Both the position numbers and the translations under genes were made by a program. This document shows positions 16,122 to 24,795 of a stretch of DNA of 64,000 nt, one piece after another. Within the stretch, counting starts at the first letter, position 1, and each line of letters begins with the position of its first letter. The DNA comes from Desulfosporosinus sp. FKB (GTDB taxonomy: Bacteria > Bacillota > Desulfitobacteriia > Desulfitobacteriales > Desulfitobacteriaceae), in contig NZ_NADJ01000029.1 in NCBI RefSeq assembly GCF_002196705.1, forward strand, positions 1 to 64,000, given 5' to 3'. The notes beneath the pieces were generated by a model. The model worked only from the letters and a program-made list of their open reading frames with translations. It was not told where the DNA came from and ran no database searches.

Positions 16122-18485
16122 TTGGCTTACGATGTTGTAGGAAAAAGTGTCAGTAGAGTTGACGCTGTCGCTAAGGTAACCGGCAAGGCCAGATATACGG
16201 ATGATTTTTCGGAACGGGATATGTTAGTTGCCAAAATCTTGCATAGTCCTCATGCTCATGCCGTTGTCAAATCGATCGATGTAAGTGAGGCTAAATCTTT
16301 GCCGGGTGTTGAAGCGGTAATAACATATAAAGATTTACCACACATCAAGTTTTCCACCGCTTTACCTGGGGTTATGAACGATGTTTTAGATGATGAACAA
16401 GAGGTGGATTTGCCTTTGTTTGCCACCGCTGGACATCCTTATTCTTTAGACCCGGGGCATCGGGATAAAGAGGACCGATTTATTTTAGCTAAGAAGGCTC
16501 GTTATGTCGGAGATGCTATTGCAGCAGTTGTTGCTGTGGATGCAGTTGTTGCTGCTAAAGCTTTAAAATTAATTCAGGTTGAATATGAAGTCCTTGAGGC
16601 ATTGATAACCCCTGAAGCGGCTATGCGTGAAGGCGCCCCTCGAATTCATGAGGAGAGTGAGGGAAACGTTCTCTCTACGGGAGGCGGCTTTGAACGGGGT
16701 GATATGGAGGCTGCATTGCAAGAGTCGGATTATGTTTTTGAGGGAGAGTACGAGACAAGTATCGTTCAACATTGTCATCTTGAACTTCAGACGTCCCATG
16801 CTTATGTGGATGCGGATGGCCGAATCGTGATTGTTACCTCGACTCAAATTCCCCAGATTGTACGGCGTATTGTAGCACAATCTCTGGGTTTGCCCTGGGG
16901 AAAAGTTAGAGTTATCAAGCCTTATATCGGCGGCGGTTTTGGCAATAAGCAAGATGTTTGTTATGAACCTTTGAATGCGGCCCTGACTCTCGCCGTCGGT
17001 GGTCGGCCTGTTAAATTGGAACTTTCCCGGGAGGAAGGAATGGTTGATACTCGAACACGTCATGCCTTCAAATTTAAGATTAAAACTGGTGTCAATGAAG
17101 ATGGAACAATTAATGCTATTCAAATTTCTGCAATTTCCAATACTGGAGCTTATGCCTCCCACGGAAGTTCAATTGCCGGGAGCGGAGGAAGCAAGTTCCG
17201 TTATCTTTATCCTGTGAAAGCCATGAAATACTCGCCGGTCACGGTCTATACAAATTTGCCTGTGGCAGGTGCTATGCGCGGCTATGGAACTCCGCAGATC
17301 TTTTTTGCCTTCGAGTCTCATATTGAAGATATTGCCAAAAGGCTTAACCTGGATCCTATCGAAGTGCGCCGAAAAAACTTAGTGGATGTTGGTTATGTTG
17401 AACCATTCAGCAAAAATAAAGTTCTCAGCTGCGGAATTCGCGAATGTATTGACAAAGGTAAGGAGCTTATCCGTTGGGATGAAAAGAAGGAACGTTACAA
17501 AAATCAGACGGGAGATATACGCCGTGGGGTAGGAATGGCCTGTTTCAGCTATGCTTCGGGAACTTATCCTGTCGCTTTGGAACTTGCAGCTGCCCGCATT
17601 GTCCTTAATCAGGACGGCTCAGTTCAGCTTCAGCTTGGTGCTACGGAAATAGGCCAAGGTAGTGATACGGTATTTGCTCAAATGACAGCGGAAATTTTGG
17701 GACTCCCGGTGTCTATGGTACATGTAATTTCTCAACAAGATACGGATATTTCTCCCTTTGATACGGGTTCCTACGCTTCGCGTCAAACCTATGTCAGTGG
17801 GATGGCGGTTGAAAAAGCTGCTTTAGAAGTCAAGAGCAAAATCTTAGCTTTCGCGCAAAAAATTACCGATCTACCTGCGCATATTTTGAATCTTAAAGAC
17901 CAGATGATCGTCTATAAACATTCGGGGGAATCGGTCCTGCCTCTCTGGGAAGTTGCCATGCAGTCCTTTTATGATCGGGTCAATGCCCAGCCGATAACGA
18001 GCGATGTTTCCAATAATGCCCGAATTAATGCCGTACCCTTTGGTGTAACCTTTGCTGAGGTAGAAGTGGATCTTAAAACAGGAAAGATAAAAGTTTTGGA
18101 AATCTACAACGTTCATGATTCAGGTAAAATTGTTAATCCCCAGCTGGCGGCGGGACAGGTCCATGGCGGTGTGAGCATGGCCATAGGATATGCTTTGTCC
18201 GAGCAATTGCTTTTTGATGAAACAACAGGGAAACCTTTGAATAATAATTTGCTGGACTACAAACTTCCCACCATCATGGATACGCCGGAGATTGGCGCTG
18301 CCTTTGTGGAGATCGAAGATCCGACCGGGCCCTTTGGGGTAAAAGCTTTGGGAGAACCTCCGGTTATTTCCCCGGCTCCGGCTATTCGCAATGCGGTTTT
18401 AGACGCTACAGGCGTTGCCTTCAATCGCATACCGATGAATCCCCAACGAGTCTTTGAGAGTTTTAAAAAGGCTGGATTATTATAA
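16122..18485 (+). CDS. Xanthine dehydrogenase-family molybdenum subunit, 787 aa
   Basis: It contains the molybdopterin-binding subunit of a molybdenum hydroxylase: the GGGFGNKQDV loop that holds the cofactor, the ALRGYGTPQ-type substrate-channel segment (here AMRGYGTPQ), GQGSDTVFAQ, and the C-terminal GVKALGEPP with the catalytic Glu. Substrate is unproven; position beside ygfK and purine genes suggests xanthine, hypoxanthine or a ring-derived purine. The adjacent FAD and Fe-S genes complete a three-subunit enzyme. I chose TTG 16122 because GGAGGGG is 6-7 bases upstream; the in-frame ATG at 16098 lies before that site. Length is typical. Confidence 0.88.
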   Translation: MAYDVVGKSVSRVDAVAKVTGKARYTDDFSERDMLVAKILHSPHAHAVVKSIDVSEAKSLPGVEAVITYKDLPHIKFSTALPGVMNDVLDDEQEVDLPLFATAGHPYSLDPGHRDKEDRFILAKKARYVGDAIAAVVAVDAVVAAKALKLIQVEYEVLEALITPEAAMREGAPRIHEESEGNVLSTGGGFERGDMEAALQESDYVFEGEYETSIVQHCHLELQTSHAYVDADGRIVIVTSTQIPQIVRRIVAQSLGLPWGKVRVIKPYIGGGFGNKQDVCYEPLNAALTLAVGGRPVKLELSREEGMVDTRTRHAFKFKIKTGVNEDGTINAIQISAISNTGAYASHGSSIAGSGGSKFRYLYPVKAMKYSPVTVYTNLPVAGAMRGYGTPQIFFAFESHIEDIAKRLNLDPIEVRRKNLVDVGYVEPFSKNKVLSCGIRECIDKGKELIRWDEKKERYKNQTGDIRRGVGMACFSYASGTYPVALELAAARIVLNQDGSVQLQLGATEIGQGSDTVFAQMTAEILGLPVSMVHVISQQDTDISPFDTGSYASRQTYVSGMAVEKAALEVKSKILAFAQKITDLPAHILNLKDQMIVYKHSGESVLPLWEVAMQSFYDRVNAQPITSDVSNNARINAVPFGVTFAEVEVDLKTGKIKVLEIYNVHDSGKIVNPQLAAGQVHGGVSMAIGYALSEQLLFDETTGKPLNNNLLDYKLPTIMDTPEIGAAFVEIEDPTGPFGVKALGEPPVISPAPAIRNAVLDATGVAFNRIPMNPQRVFESFKKAGLL

Positions 18486-18495
18486 AGGCGGTGAA

Positions 18496-19380
18496 ATGAT
18501 GTACGACATTAGAGGATATTACGAGGCGGAAACAGTTCGCGAAGCAACGGAACTTCTTGGGGCGAATCCAAAGCTTAAAATTATTGCCGGCGGAACGGAT
18601 GTGCTTGTAAAGATGCATGGCGGGCAGCTGGAAGACGCCGAGTTGTTAAGCATTCGCAAGATACAAGAGTTGAGGGATATTCGCAAATTGGAGAATGGGA
18701 CGATTGCTATTGGTCCGATGGCAGCGTTTACTAACGTATTTAATGATCAAATCATGAAGAAGCATGTTCCTATTCTTACAGAAGCGGCGATCTCTATGGG
18801 GGGGCCGCAGATCAGGAATATTGCTACTATCGGCGGAAATGTCTGCAATGGGGCAACCTCAGCCGACAGTGCCTCATCCTTGTTTGCCCTTAATGCTCAC
18901 TTAAAATTGCAGAACCTCCAAGGGGAACGGGTGATTCCCATTCAGGAATTCTATCTCGGACCCGGCAAGGTCGACTTAAAGCCTGGGGAAGTTCTTACAG
19001 ATATCCTTATCTATCCGGAAGATTATCAGGGGTTTGGAGGACAGTATATTAAATTTGCTATGCGGGAGGCTATGGATATCGCCACACTTGGAGTTGCTGT
19101 TCTCTGTAAGTTGGATTCCGGTAACTTCAGTGAGATTCGTATCGGGCTGGGCGTCGCTGGGCCGACACCTTTGCGCTGTGTGGAAGCGGAAGATTTTGCT
19201 CGCGGGAAGAAAATTTCTCCGGAAACAATTGAGGAAATAAGCAAATTAGCTGTCAAATCAGCCAAGGCCCGAACTTCCTGGAGAGCTTCCAAAGAGTATC
19301 GTGAACATTTGGTGGAGGAATTGACTCAAAGGGCTTTGCAGACGGCTATTGTGAGGGCGGGAGGTGTAGATCTTGTTTAA
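18496..19380 (+). CDS. Molybdenum hydroxylase FAD subunit, 294 aa
   Basis: This is the FAD-binding subunit that passes electrons from the Fe-S clusters to NAD or another acceptor. Residues about 30-40 read IIAGGTDVLVKM, and IRNIATIGGNVCNGATSADS (about 101-120) is the second flavin-binding loop of the CO-dehydrogenase-type flavoprotein family. A C-terminal domain from about 180 matches the family. AAGGCGG precedes the ATG at 18496. It begins 11 bases after the Mo gene, and its end overlaps the Fe-S gene by 8 bases, so the three are translationally coupled. Confidence 0.88.
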   Translation: MMYDIRGYYEAETVREATELLGANPKLKIIAGGTDVLVKMHGGQLEDAELLSIRKIQELRDIRKLENGTIAIGPMAAFTNVFNDQIMKKHVPILTEAAISMGGPQIRNIATIGGNVCNGATSADSASSLFALNAHLKLQNLQGERVIPIQEFYLGPGKVDLKPGEVLTDILIYPEDYQGFGGQYIKFAMREAMDIATLGVAVLCKLDSGNFSEIRIGLGVAGPTPLRCVEAEDFARGKKISPETIEEISKLAVKSAKARTSWRASKEYREHLVEELTQRALQTAIVRAGGVDLV

Positions 19381-19903
19381 AAGGATTTCATTTACGGTTA
19401 ATGGGAAATCGTATACCTTGGAAGTTGATGTCCGTATGTCTCTGCTGGAACTTTTGCGAAATCAGCTGGGGTATACCGGCGCTAAACAAGGGTGCAGCGT
19501 CGGCGAATGCGGGGCCTGCAGTGTTTTGATTGATGGGACTCCTTATGACTCTTGCATTTATTTAGCTGTTTGGGCGGATGGTAAAGCTATCACAACTATC
19601 GAAGGGGTAGCCGCTAAGAATGGGGAACTTTCTAAGGTTCAGAAAGCCTTTATTGAGGAAGGTGCTGTCCAGTGCGGTTTTTGCACGCCTGGACTTATCT
19701 TAACCACTACAGCTATGACAGAAAGCGGTAAAGACTACACTCGTGAGGAAGTTAAGCGGGAACTTTCGGGGCATTTATGCCGCTGTACAGGGTATCAAAA
19801 TATTCTTAAGGCAGCGGAAAAGTCTTTGGAAGGACATATTTGTACATGTGTGGACAGCCCTCATTATAAGCAGCAACAAGAACAACTTAAGGGGAGACAA
19901 TAA
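19373..19903 (+). CDS. Molybdenum hydroxylase 2Fe-2S subunit, 176 aa
   Basis: It carries two [2Fe-2S] clusters. The plant-ferredoxin motif is CSVGECGACSVL followed by a later Cys (DSCIYLAV), and the second cluster motifs are CGFCTPGL and CRCTGY. Length and layout are typical of XdhC/CoxS-type small subunits, with a short extra tail holding two more Cys (HICTCVDSPHY). TTG 19373 follows GGAGGTG and overlaps the FAD gene. It relays electrons from Mo to FAD. YgfK begins 3 bases after its stop, so it is part of the same operon. Confidence 0.9.
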   Translation: MFKRISFTVNGKSYTLEVDVRMSLLELLRNQLGYTGAKQGCSVGECGACSVLIDGTPYDSCIYLAVWADGKAITTIEGVAAKNGELSKVQKAFIEEGAVQCGFCTPGLILTTTAMTESGKDYTREEVKRELSGHLCRCTGYQNILKAAEKSLEGHICTCVDSPHYKQQQEQLKGRQ

Positions 19904-19905
19904 TT

Positions 19906-22900
19906 ATGAGCGATAAAATGGCTTTGATTCCTTTTCGACAATTGCTTCTTTGGGTTATGGAGGAATATAAGCACAGCGGGATGGTATTTGGTATTCCGGA
20001 AGAGAAATTCATCAAAAAAACTAACGATCATTATATGGAGTTGTTTGGGGAAGCCATCGCTACTCCTGTCGGACCGGCAGCTGGACCGCACTCTCAATTG
20101 GCTCAAAACATTATTGCTTCTTATATGAGCGGAAGTCGTTTCTTCGAGCTTAAATCTGTTCAGATTATGGATGAGTTAGAAATTGCCAAGCCTTGTATTT
20201 CCGCCGAAGACGAGTGCTATAATACAGAATGGTCAACAGAACTTCCGATTATGGGTGCTTTTGCGGAATATGTGAAAGCTTGGTTCATCTTGCACGTTAT
20301 ACAAAAAGAGTTCTTTAAACAATCTGAGCGGCGCTTTATGTTTAATATGAGTGTTGGCTATGACTTGAAGGGTATTCAGTCGCCTAAAGTTGATGAGTTT
20401 ATCGAAGGTTTGAAAGATGCAGCAAAAACGAAGATTTTCCAGGAATGTCAAGACGTCTTGCGGGAAGAATTAGGACTTTTCCAACATGTGGACCGCACCT
20501 TTGTGGATCAGATCTCTCCGCAGATATGCAACTCCATCACCCTATCGACGATGCACGGATGCCCGCCAACTGAAATTGAGGCGATTATTCGGTATCTAAT
20601 TAGCGAGAAGAAGCTCCATACCTTTGTAAAAATGAATCCCACGTTATTAGGCTATAAGTATGTGCGTAATACCTTTGACAAGATGGGGTATGACTATATT
20701 CAATTAAAAGAAGCATCATTTACTCATGATTTGCAATTTGGCGATGGTGTAGAAATGTTAAAGCGGCTGAAACTTTTTGCTGCGGACAATAAGAAAGACT
20801 TTGGCGTTAAACTATCAAATACTTTGCCAGTGAGGATAACTCGGGATGAGCTGCCGGGAGAAGAAATGTATATGTCCGGTCGAGCTCTCTATCCCTTAAC
20901 AATTAATTTGGCTTATAAACTTGCGACTGAATTTGATGGGGAGCTTAAAATTTCCTATTCCGGCGGTGCGGACGCTTTTAATATTGAGCGTATCTTTGCT
21001 GCAGGGATTCGCCCTATAACAGTAGCTACAACACTGCTCAAACCAGGTGGTTACCAACGGTTCAAACAATTAGCTGAACTTCTGGAACCGCTTTTGGATA
21101 ATCAAGAATCAAGCCGCTTAGATATGAAGAAGCTTAAAGCCTTAGCGGAAAGCGCTTTTGATGATGCCAATCATATCAAGGAGTCTCGGGATATGCTCAG
21201 CAGGAAAACTTCTCTCAAATTGCCGCTTCTAGATTGCTTTATTGCACCCTGTGAAAAGGGATGCCCTATCGAACAAGACGTTCCCGAGTACTTGCGCCTG
21301 GTCGGCGAAAAACGTTATGAGGAAGCCTTTGACGTTATTGTCTCTAAAAATCCGCTGCCTTTTACTACGGGAACGATTTGTACACACACCTGTATGACGA
21401 AGTGCACTCGCCTGGACTACGATGAATCGGTGCATATCCGAGGCCAGAAACTTGTGGCGGCTGAAAAAGGATATGCTGGTTATATGCAAAAAGTTTCCAA
21501 AGGCCAACCCCAGTCAAAGGCTAGTGTCGCTGTGATCGGTGCGGGACCGGCAGGACTTTCGGCAGCTTACTTCTTAGCCAAGGCAGGTATGAATGTCACA
21601 GTCTTTGATAAGCGTGAAAAGGCTGGAGGAACAGTTGAATTTGTTATTCCGGATTTTCGGATATCCCGTGAGGCGATTAAGAAGGATATAGAACTTATTG
21701 AGTCTATGGGGGTTAAGTTTAAATTTGGAGTCAACCCGAATGTTTCGGTGGCTGATTATAAGGCACAAGGGTTTAATTATGTCGTTTTAGCCATAGGGGC
21801 AGGAAGAACAAATGCTTTAGCGATCCAAGGCGATATGGAGCGTATCCGCGGAGCTATTCCTTTCTTGGAAGCCTTTAATACGGATCGCCAAGGGTTGAAT
21901 CTTGGCAAGAGGGTGGCAGTAGTCGGAGGCGGAAATTCAGCTATGGACGCTGCACGAGCAGCCCTTAGGGTTCAGGGAGTCGAAGAAGTCTCCATCGTCT
22001 ATCGTCGGACGAAAGATTACATGCCTGCTGACGAGGAGGAATTGGCCTATGCTCAAAAGGATGGCGTGATCTTTAAGGAGCTTCTGGCTCCGGTATCTTT
22101 AAGCGGCGGGGTTCTTAAGTGCCAAGTTATGGAGTTAGGGCCGGCCGATGCTTCCGGACGACGGAGCCCGGTTCCGCGGGAAGGGATTTATGAAGAGCTT
22201 CCGGTTGACACTGTCTTGTCGGCAATCGGCGAGCTGATTGATTTTGATCTCTTGAAGACGAATGGGATTGAAGTTGGAGAAAAGGGGAAAATCAAGGTTA
22301 ATGAAGAGACATTAGAAACGAACGTCGAGAATGTCTTTATCGGCGGGGACGCCCTGGCCGGTCCTTGGACTGTGGTTGGCGCTATTTCTCATGGTACAAA
22401 AATTGCTAAGGCGATCCTTACCAAAGAACATCTGGAGTTCAGTCAGGAATTTGCTTCCAGGATTTCCTTCGATAAGGATAAACAATTGCTTGAAGTTCGG
22501 ACAAAAAAAGCAGTTCTGCAGCCGGTCTTTGACGGAGAAGAAGAAACTGAACGCTGCCTGGAATGCAATTATATCTGCAATATTTGTTCCGAGGTATGCC
22601 CGAACCGTGCTAATTTAATGATTCCGGTGGAAGGTGAAGGACTAACGAATCGCAATCAAATTCTCCATGTTGATGGCATGTGTAATGAGTGCGGCAATTG
22701 TGAGACCTTCTGTCCTTATGATGATGCGCCGTATAAAGTGAAGCTGACGTTATATTGGAGTGAAAAGGAATTTGCAGATTCCTTGAATACTGGCTTTGTA
22801 ATCCTTAAGGGAGGGAATGAATCTGTCGTTAAACTTCGACTAAAGGGAGAAGTCATGGAAGTGGCTTTTGATCAAACCGGGCGTACAGATGCTCCTATCG

Positions 22901-22965
22901 ATGGTTCCCTTGCGGCCTTTATGTGGACAGTTATTCAACAATATCCTTATCTGTATAAAGTTTAA
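19906..22965 (+). CDS. ygfK: YgfK-type putative selenate/purine-ring oxidoreductase, 1019 aa
   Basis: A large Fe-S flavoprotein. An N-terminal TIM-barrel-like part (about 1-430) resembles dihydropyrimidine dehydrogenase. Next comes a GltD-like region with the Cys segments CEKGCPIEQDVPEYL and CTHTCMTKCTRLD, FAD-binding VIGAGPAGLSAAYFLAKAG, and NAD(P)-binding VAVVGGGNSAMDAA. The C-terminus carries ferredoxin motifs CLECNYICNICSEVCPNRAN and CNECGNCETFCPYDDAP. Published work on gut anaerobes links ygfK to anaerobic urate/purine consumption; reduction of a purine-ring intermediate is the likely role. Length fits the Escherichia homolog. It closes the first operon. Confidence 0.88.
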   Translation: MSDKMALIPFRQLLLWVMEEYKHSGMVFGIPEEKFIKKTNDHYMELFGEAIATPVGPAAGPHSQLAQNIIASYMSGSRFFELKSVQIMDELEIAKPCISAEDECYNTEWSTELPIMGAFAEYVKAWFILHVIQKEFFKQSERRFMFNMSVGYDLKGIQSPKVDEFIEGLKDAAKTKIFQECQDVLREELGLFQHVDRTFVDQISPQICNSITLSTMHGCPPTEIEAIIRYLISEKKLHTFVKMNPTLLGYKYVRNTFDKMGYDYIQLKEASFTHDLQFGDGVEMLKRLKLFAADNKKDFGVKLSNTLPVRITRDELPGEEMYMSGRALYPLTINLAYKLATEFDGELKISYSGGADAFNIERIFAAGIRPITVATTLLKPGGYQRFKQLAELLEPLLDNQESSRLDMKKLKALAESAFDDANHIKESRDMLSRKTSLKLPLLDCFIAPCEKGCPIEQDVPEYLRLVGEKRYEEAFDVIVSKNPLPFTTGTICTHTCMTKCTRLDYDESVHIRGQKLVAAEKGYAGYMQKVSKGQPQSKASVAVIGAGPAGLSAAYFLAKAGMNVTVFDKREKAGGTVEFVIPDFRISREAIKKDIELIESMGVKFKFGVNPNVSVADYKAQGFNYVVLAIGAGRTNALAIQGDMERIRGAIPFLEAFNTDRQGLNLGKRVAVVGGGNSAMDAARAALRVQGVEEVSIVYRRTKDYMPADEEELAYAQKDGVIFKELLAPVSLSGGVLKCQVMELGPADASGRRSPVPREGIYEELPVDTVLSAIGELIDFDLLKTNGIEVGEKGKIKVNEETLETNVENVFIGGDALAGPWTVVGAISHGTKIAKAILTKEHLEFSQEFASRISFDKDKQLLEVRTKKAVLQPVFDGEEETERCLECNYICNICSEVCPNRANLMIPVEGEGLTNRNQILHVDGMCNECGNCETFCPYDDAPYKVKLTLYWSEKEFADSLNTGFVILKGGNESVVKLRLKGEVMEVAFDQTGRTDAPIDGSLAAFMWTVIQQYPYLYKV

Positions 22966-23058
22966 TTTTAGGGACATATATAAAGGGGTCGAACAATTTG
23001 TTGGACCTCTTTATGTAAATACCTCAAGATTAAGCCTCGATAAAAGAGCTGGGTAGTC

Positions 23059-23150
23059 TTATCAATATGATAATTGTCTTATCGATTTGACATGGTTTCT
23101 TTACTAGGCATAGAGAAAGAGATGACCATAAAACCTTATCACTTTGATAA
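23059..23150. promoter_or_regulatory. Activator sites upstream of the NCS2 permease
   Basis: TTATCAATATGATAA (23059-23073) and TTATCACTTTGATAA (23136-23150) are perfect TTATCA-N3-TGATAA palindromes, 77 bases apart, with a degenerate copy at 23079-23093. They lie 65-155 bases ahead of a sigma-54 promoter. The pattern differs from the TCTCA-N3-TGAGA sites near 40.6 kb. Confidence 0.75.
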
Positions 23151-23213
23151 AGATATGTTTTCTAATCTCTGATAAGTAAGGCAAATGTCGGATAAAATAA
23201 GGTATTATCAGAT

Positions 23214-23229
23214 TGGCACGAATATTGCT
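23214..23229 (+). promoter_or_regulatory. Sigma-54 promoter of the permease operon
   Basis: TGGCACGAATATTGCT has the GG-N10-GC spacing and the full TGGCACG half. The 22966-23362 gap also holds a weak hairpin at 22981-23012, the activator sites and a 22-codon frame. Confidence 0.88.
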
Positions 23230-23275
23230 AACTTTTCATCTAGGAACAATCTATCCAAGGAGAGAAACCCTGAAT

Positions 23276-23344
23276 TTGAAAGCAGGAATTATTCAAGGTT
23301 TTGAGGACGGAGGTGTGTGCTTAAAAGTAGTTATCCTGCAGTAA
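23276..23344 (+). CDS. Candidate 22-aa leader peptide
   Basis: TTG 23276 lies about 11 bases after AGGAGAG, and the frame reads LKAGIIQGFEDGGVCLKVVI and ends at TAA 23344, 18 bases before the permease start. It sits between the sigma-54 promoter and the permease. No alternative hairpins are obvious, so attenuation is speculative; it may only be a chance frame. Confidence 0.3.
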   Translation: MKAGIIQGFEDGGVCLKVVILQ

Positions 23345-23362
23345 ATAACAAGGAGGAAAAAA

Positions 23363-24715
23363 ATGGCTAACACACAACATTCTGTTGCACCTGTTGACGA
23401 AATGATGCCAGCAGCTAAACTTTTTGTGTTTGGCTTGCAGCACGTACTGGCGATGTACGCCGGGGCGGTAGCGGTGCCTTTGATTATTGCCGGAGCCGCT
23501 GGATTAACTAAAGCTCAAACTGCTTTTCTAATTAACGCAGATCTGTTTACTTGTGGGATCGCTACCTTGCTGCAGACGTTGGGGATTTGGAAAATCGGCA
23601 TTAAAATTCCTGTTATCCAAGGTGTGACTTTTGCTGCTGTGACTCCGATGATTATTATGGCCAAAACAGGAGGCATGGAGACGATCTACGGATCAATTAT
23701 TATAGCTGGTATATGTACTTTTCTCTTAGCCCCTTTCTTTAGCAAGTTGATTCGGTTTTTTCCACCTATTGTTACAGGAAGCGTTATCACGGTTATTGGT
23801 ATTTCCTTGTTGCCTGTAGGTATTGCCTGGGCAGCCGGCGGTACCGGAGATCCTCATTATGGAAGCATGACTTATATTGGGGTTGCAGCCATAGTCCTTG
23901 TCGCTATTCTTTTAATCAATAAGTTTTTCCGGGGGTTCGTTGCTCATATTTCTGTGCTTCTAGGGTTAATTATTGGTCTTATCATCGCCATGCCCGTGGG
24001 GCTTGTGAACTTCTCGGGAGTTTCCTCTGCCGCTTGGCTAGGCATCGATTATCCGTTTGCATTTGGGATGCCGAAGTTTGATCTCGGCTCTATCATTGCT
24101 ATGATTATTGTTATGTTAGTGGTTATGGTGGAGTCTACGGGAGATTTCTTAGCAATTGGTGTGATGGTTGATAAACCGATAGGCGAGAAGGAATTAACGG
24201 CTGGGTTACGGGCAGACGGTCTGGCTACGGCTCTCGGCGGGATTTTAAATGCCTTCCCTTACACTGCTTTTGCCCAGAATGTTGGTCTTGTCGGTCTGAC
24301 TGGAGTTAAAAGTCGTTTCGTAGTAGCCACTTCAGGCGCAATTTTAGTAGTTATGGGTTTCTTCCCTAAATTAGCAACGATTATTGCTTCCCTGCCAAAT
24401 GCTGTACTCGGTGGTGCTGGGATTGCTATGTTTGGTATTGTTGCTGCCAATGGAATTAAAACATTATCCAAAGTCGACTACGAAAAAAAACCCAACAACA
24501 TTTTTATTGTTGCCATTAGCATAGGTTTGGGTGTTATTCCAGTTGTTGACGCGAATTTCTTTAAACTATTCCCTGATTGGAGTCAAACTATTTTGCACAG
24601 TGGTATTACTCTGGGTTCCGTGGCGGCTGTTATCCTCAATGCCCTGTTTAACGGCAGCAAAGGCGGAGAAGAGGCTCAAAAGGAACTGGCCGATAATGCA
24701 GGAATGAACGCTTAG
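23363..24715 (+). CDS. NCS2-family purine permease (xanthine/uric acid type), 450 aa
   Basis: About 14 membrane segments, beginning FVFGLQHVLAMYAGAVAVPL, the NCS2 signature, with the later motif VVMVESTGDFLAIG, where the Glu sits in the substrate site, and NAFPYTAFAQNVGLVGLTGV. The pattern is that of the xanthine/uric acid branch (UacT/XanQ/PbuX-like) rather than the AzgA branch seen at 54810. It brings purines in with protons or sodium. A sigma-54 promoter and paired activator sites lie upstream, and AAGGAGG precedes the ATG. It leads an operon with the PreA-like, ssnA and PLP-enzyme genes. Confidence 0.92.
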   Translation: MANTQHSVAPVDEMMPAAKLFVFGLQHVLAMYAGAVAVPLIIAGAAGLTKAQTAFLINADLFTCGIATLLQTLGIWKIGIKIPVIQGVTFAAVTPMIIMAKTGGMETIYGSIIIAGICTFLLAPFFSKLIRFFPPIVTGSVITVIGISLLPVGIAWAAGGTGDPHYGSMTYIGVAAIVLVAILLINKFFRGFVAHISVLLGLIIGLIIAMPVGLVNFSGVSSAAWLGIDYPFAFGMPKFDLGSIIAMIIVMLVVMVESTGDFLAIGVMVDKPIGEKELTAGLRADGLATALGGILNAFPYTAFAQNVGLVGLTGVKSRFVVATSGAILVVMGFFPKLATIIASLPNAVLGGAGIAMFGIVAANGIKTLSKVDYEKKPNNIFIVAISIGLGVIPVVDANFFKLFPDWSQTILHSGITLGSVAAVILNALFNGSKGGEEAQKELADNAGMNA

Positions 24716-24723
24716 GACATTTA

Positions 24724-24750
24724 GTGGGAAAGAAGCTGCTTCTTTCCCAC
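24724..24750 (+). terminator. Hairpin between permease and PreA-like gene
   Basis: GTGGGAAAGAAG (24724-24735) and CTTCTTTCCCAC (24739-24750) form a perfect 12-bp stem with a 3-base loop. The following run is A-rich, not T-rich, so it may be an attenuator or RNA-processing/stability hairpin rather than a full terminator. Confidence 0.5.
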
Positions 24751-24795
24751 GTTAAAATGATCTCGAATAATGGGTGTTAGAAGGGGAATTAAAAA

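Noticed and set aside
16569-17162. Minus-strand frame of 197 codons
   Set aside because: Antisense to the Mo subunit at 16122, with no ribosome site and no recognisable protein.
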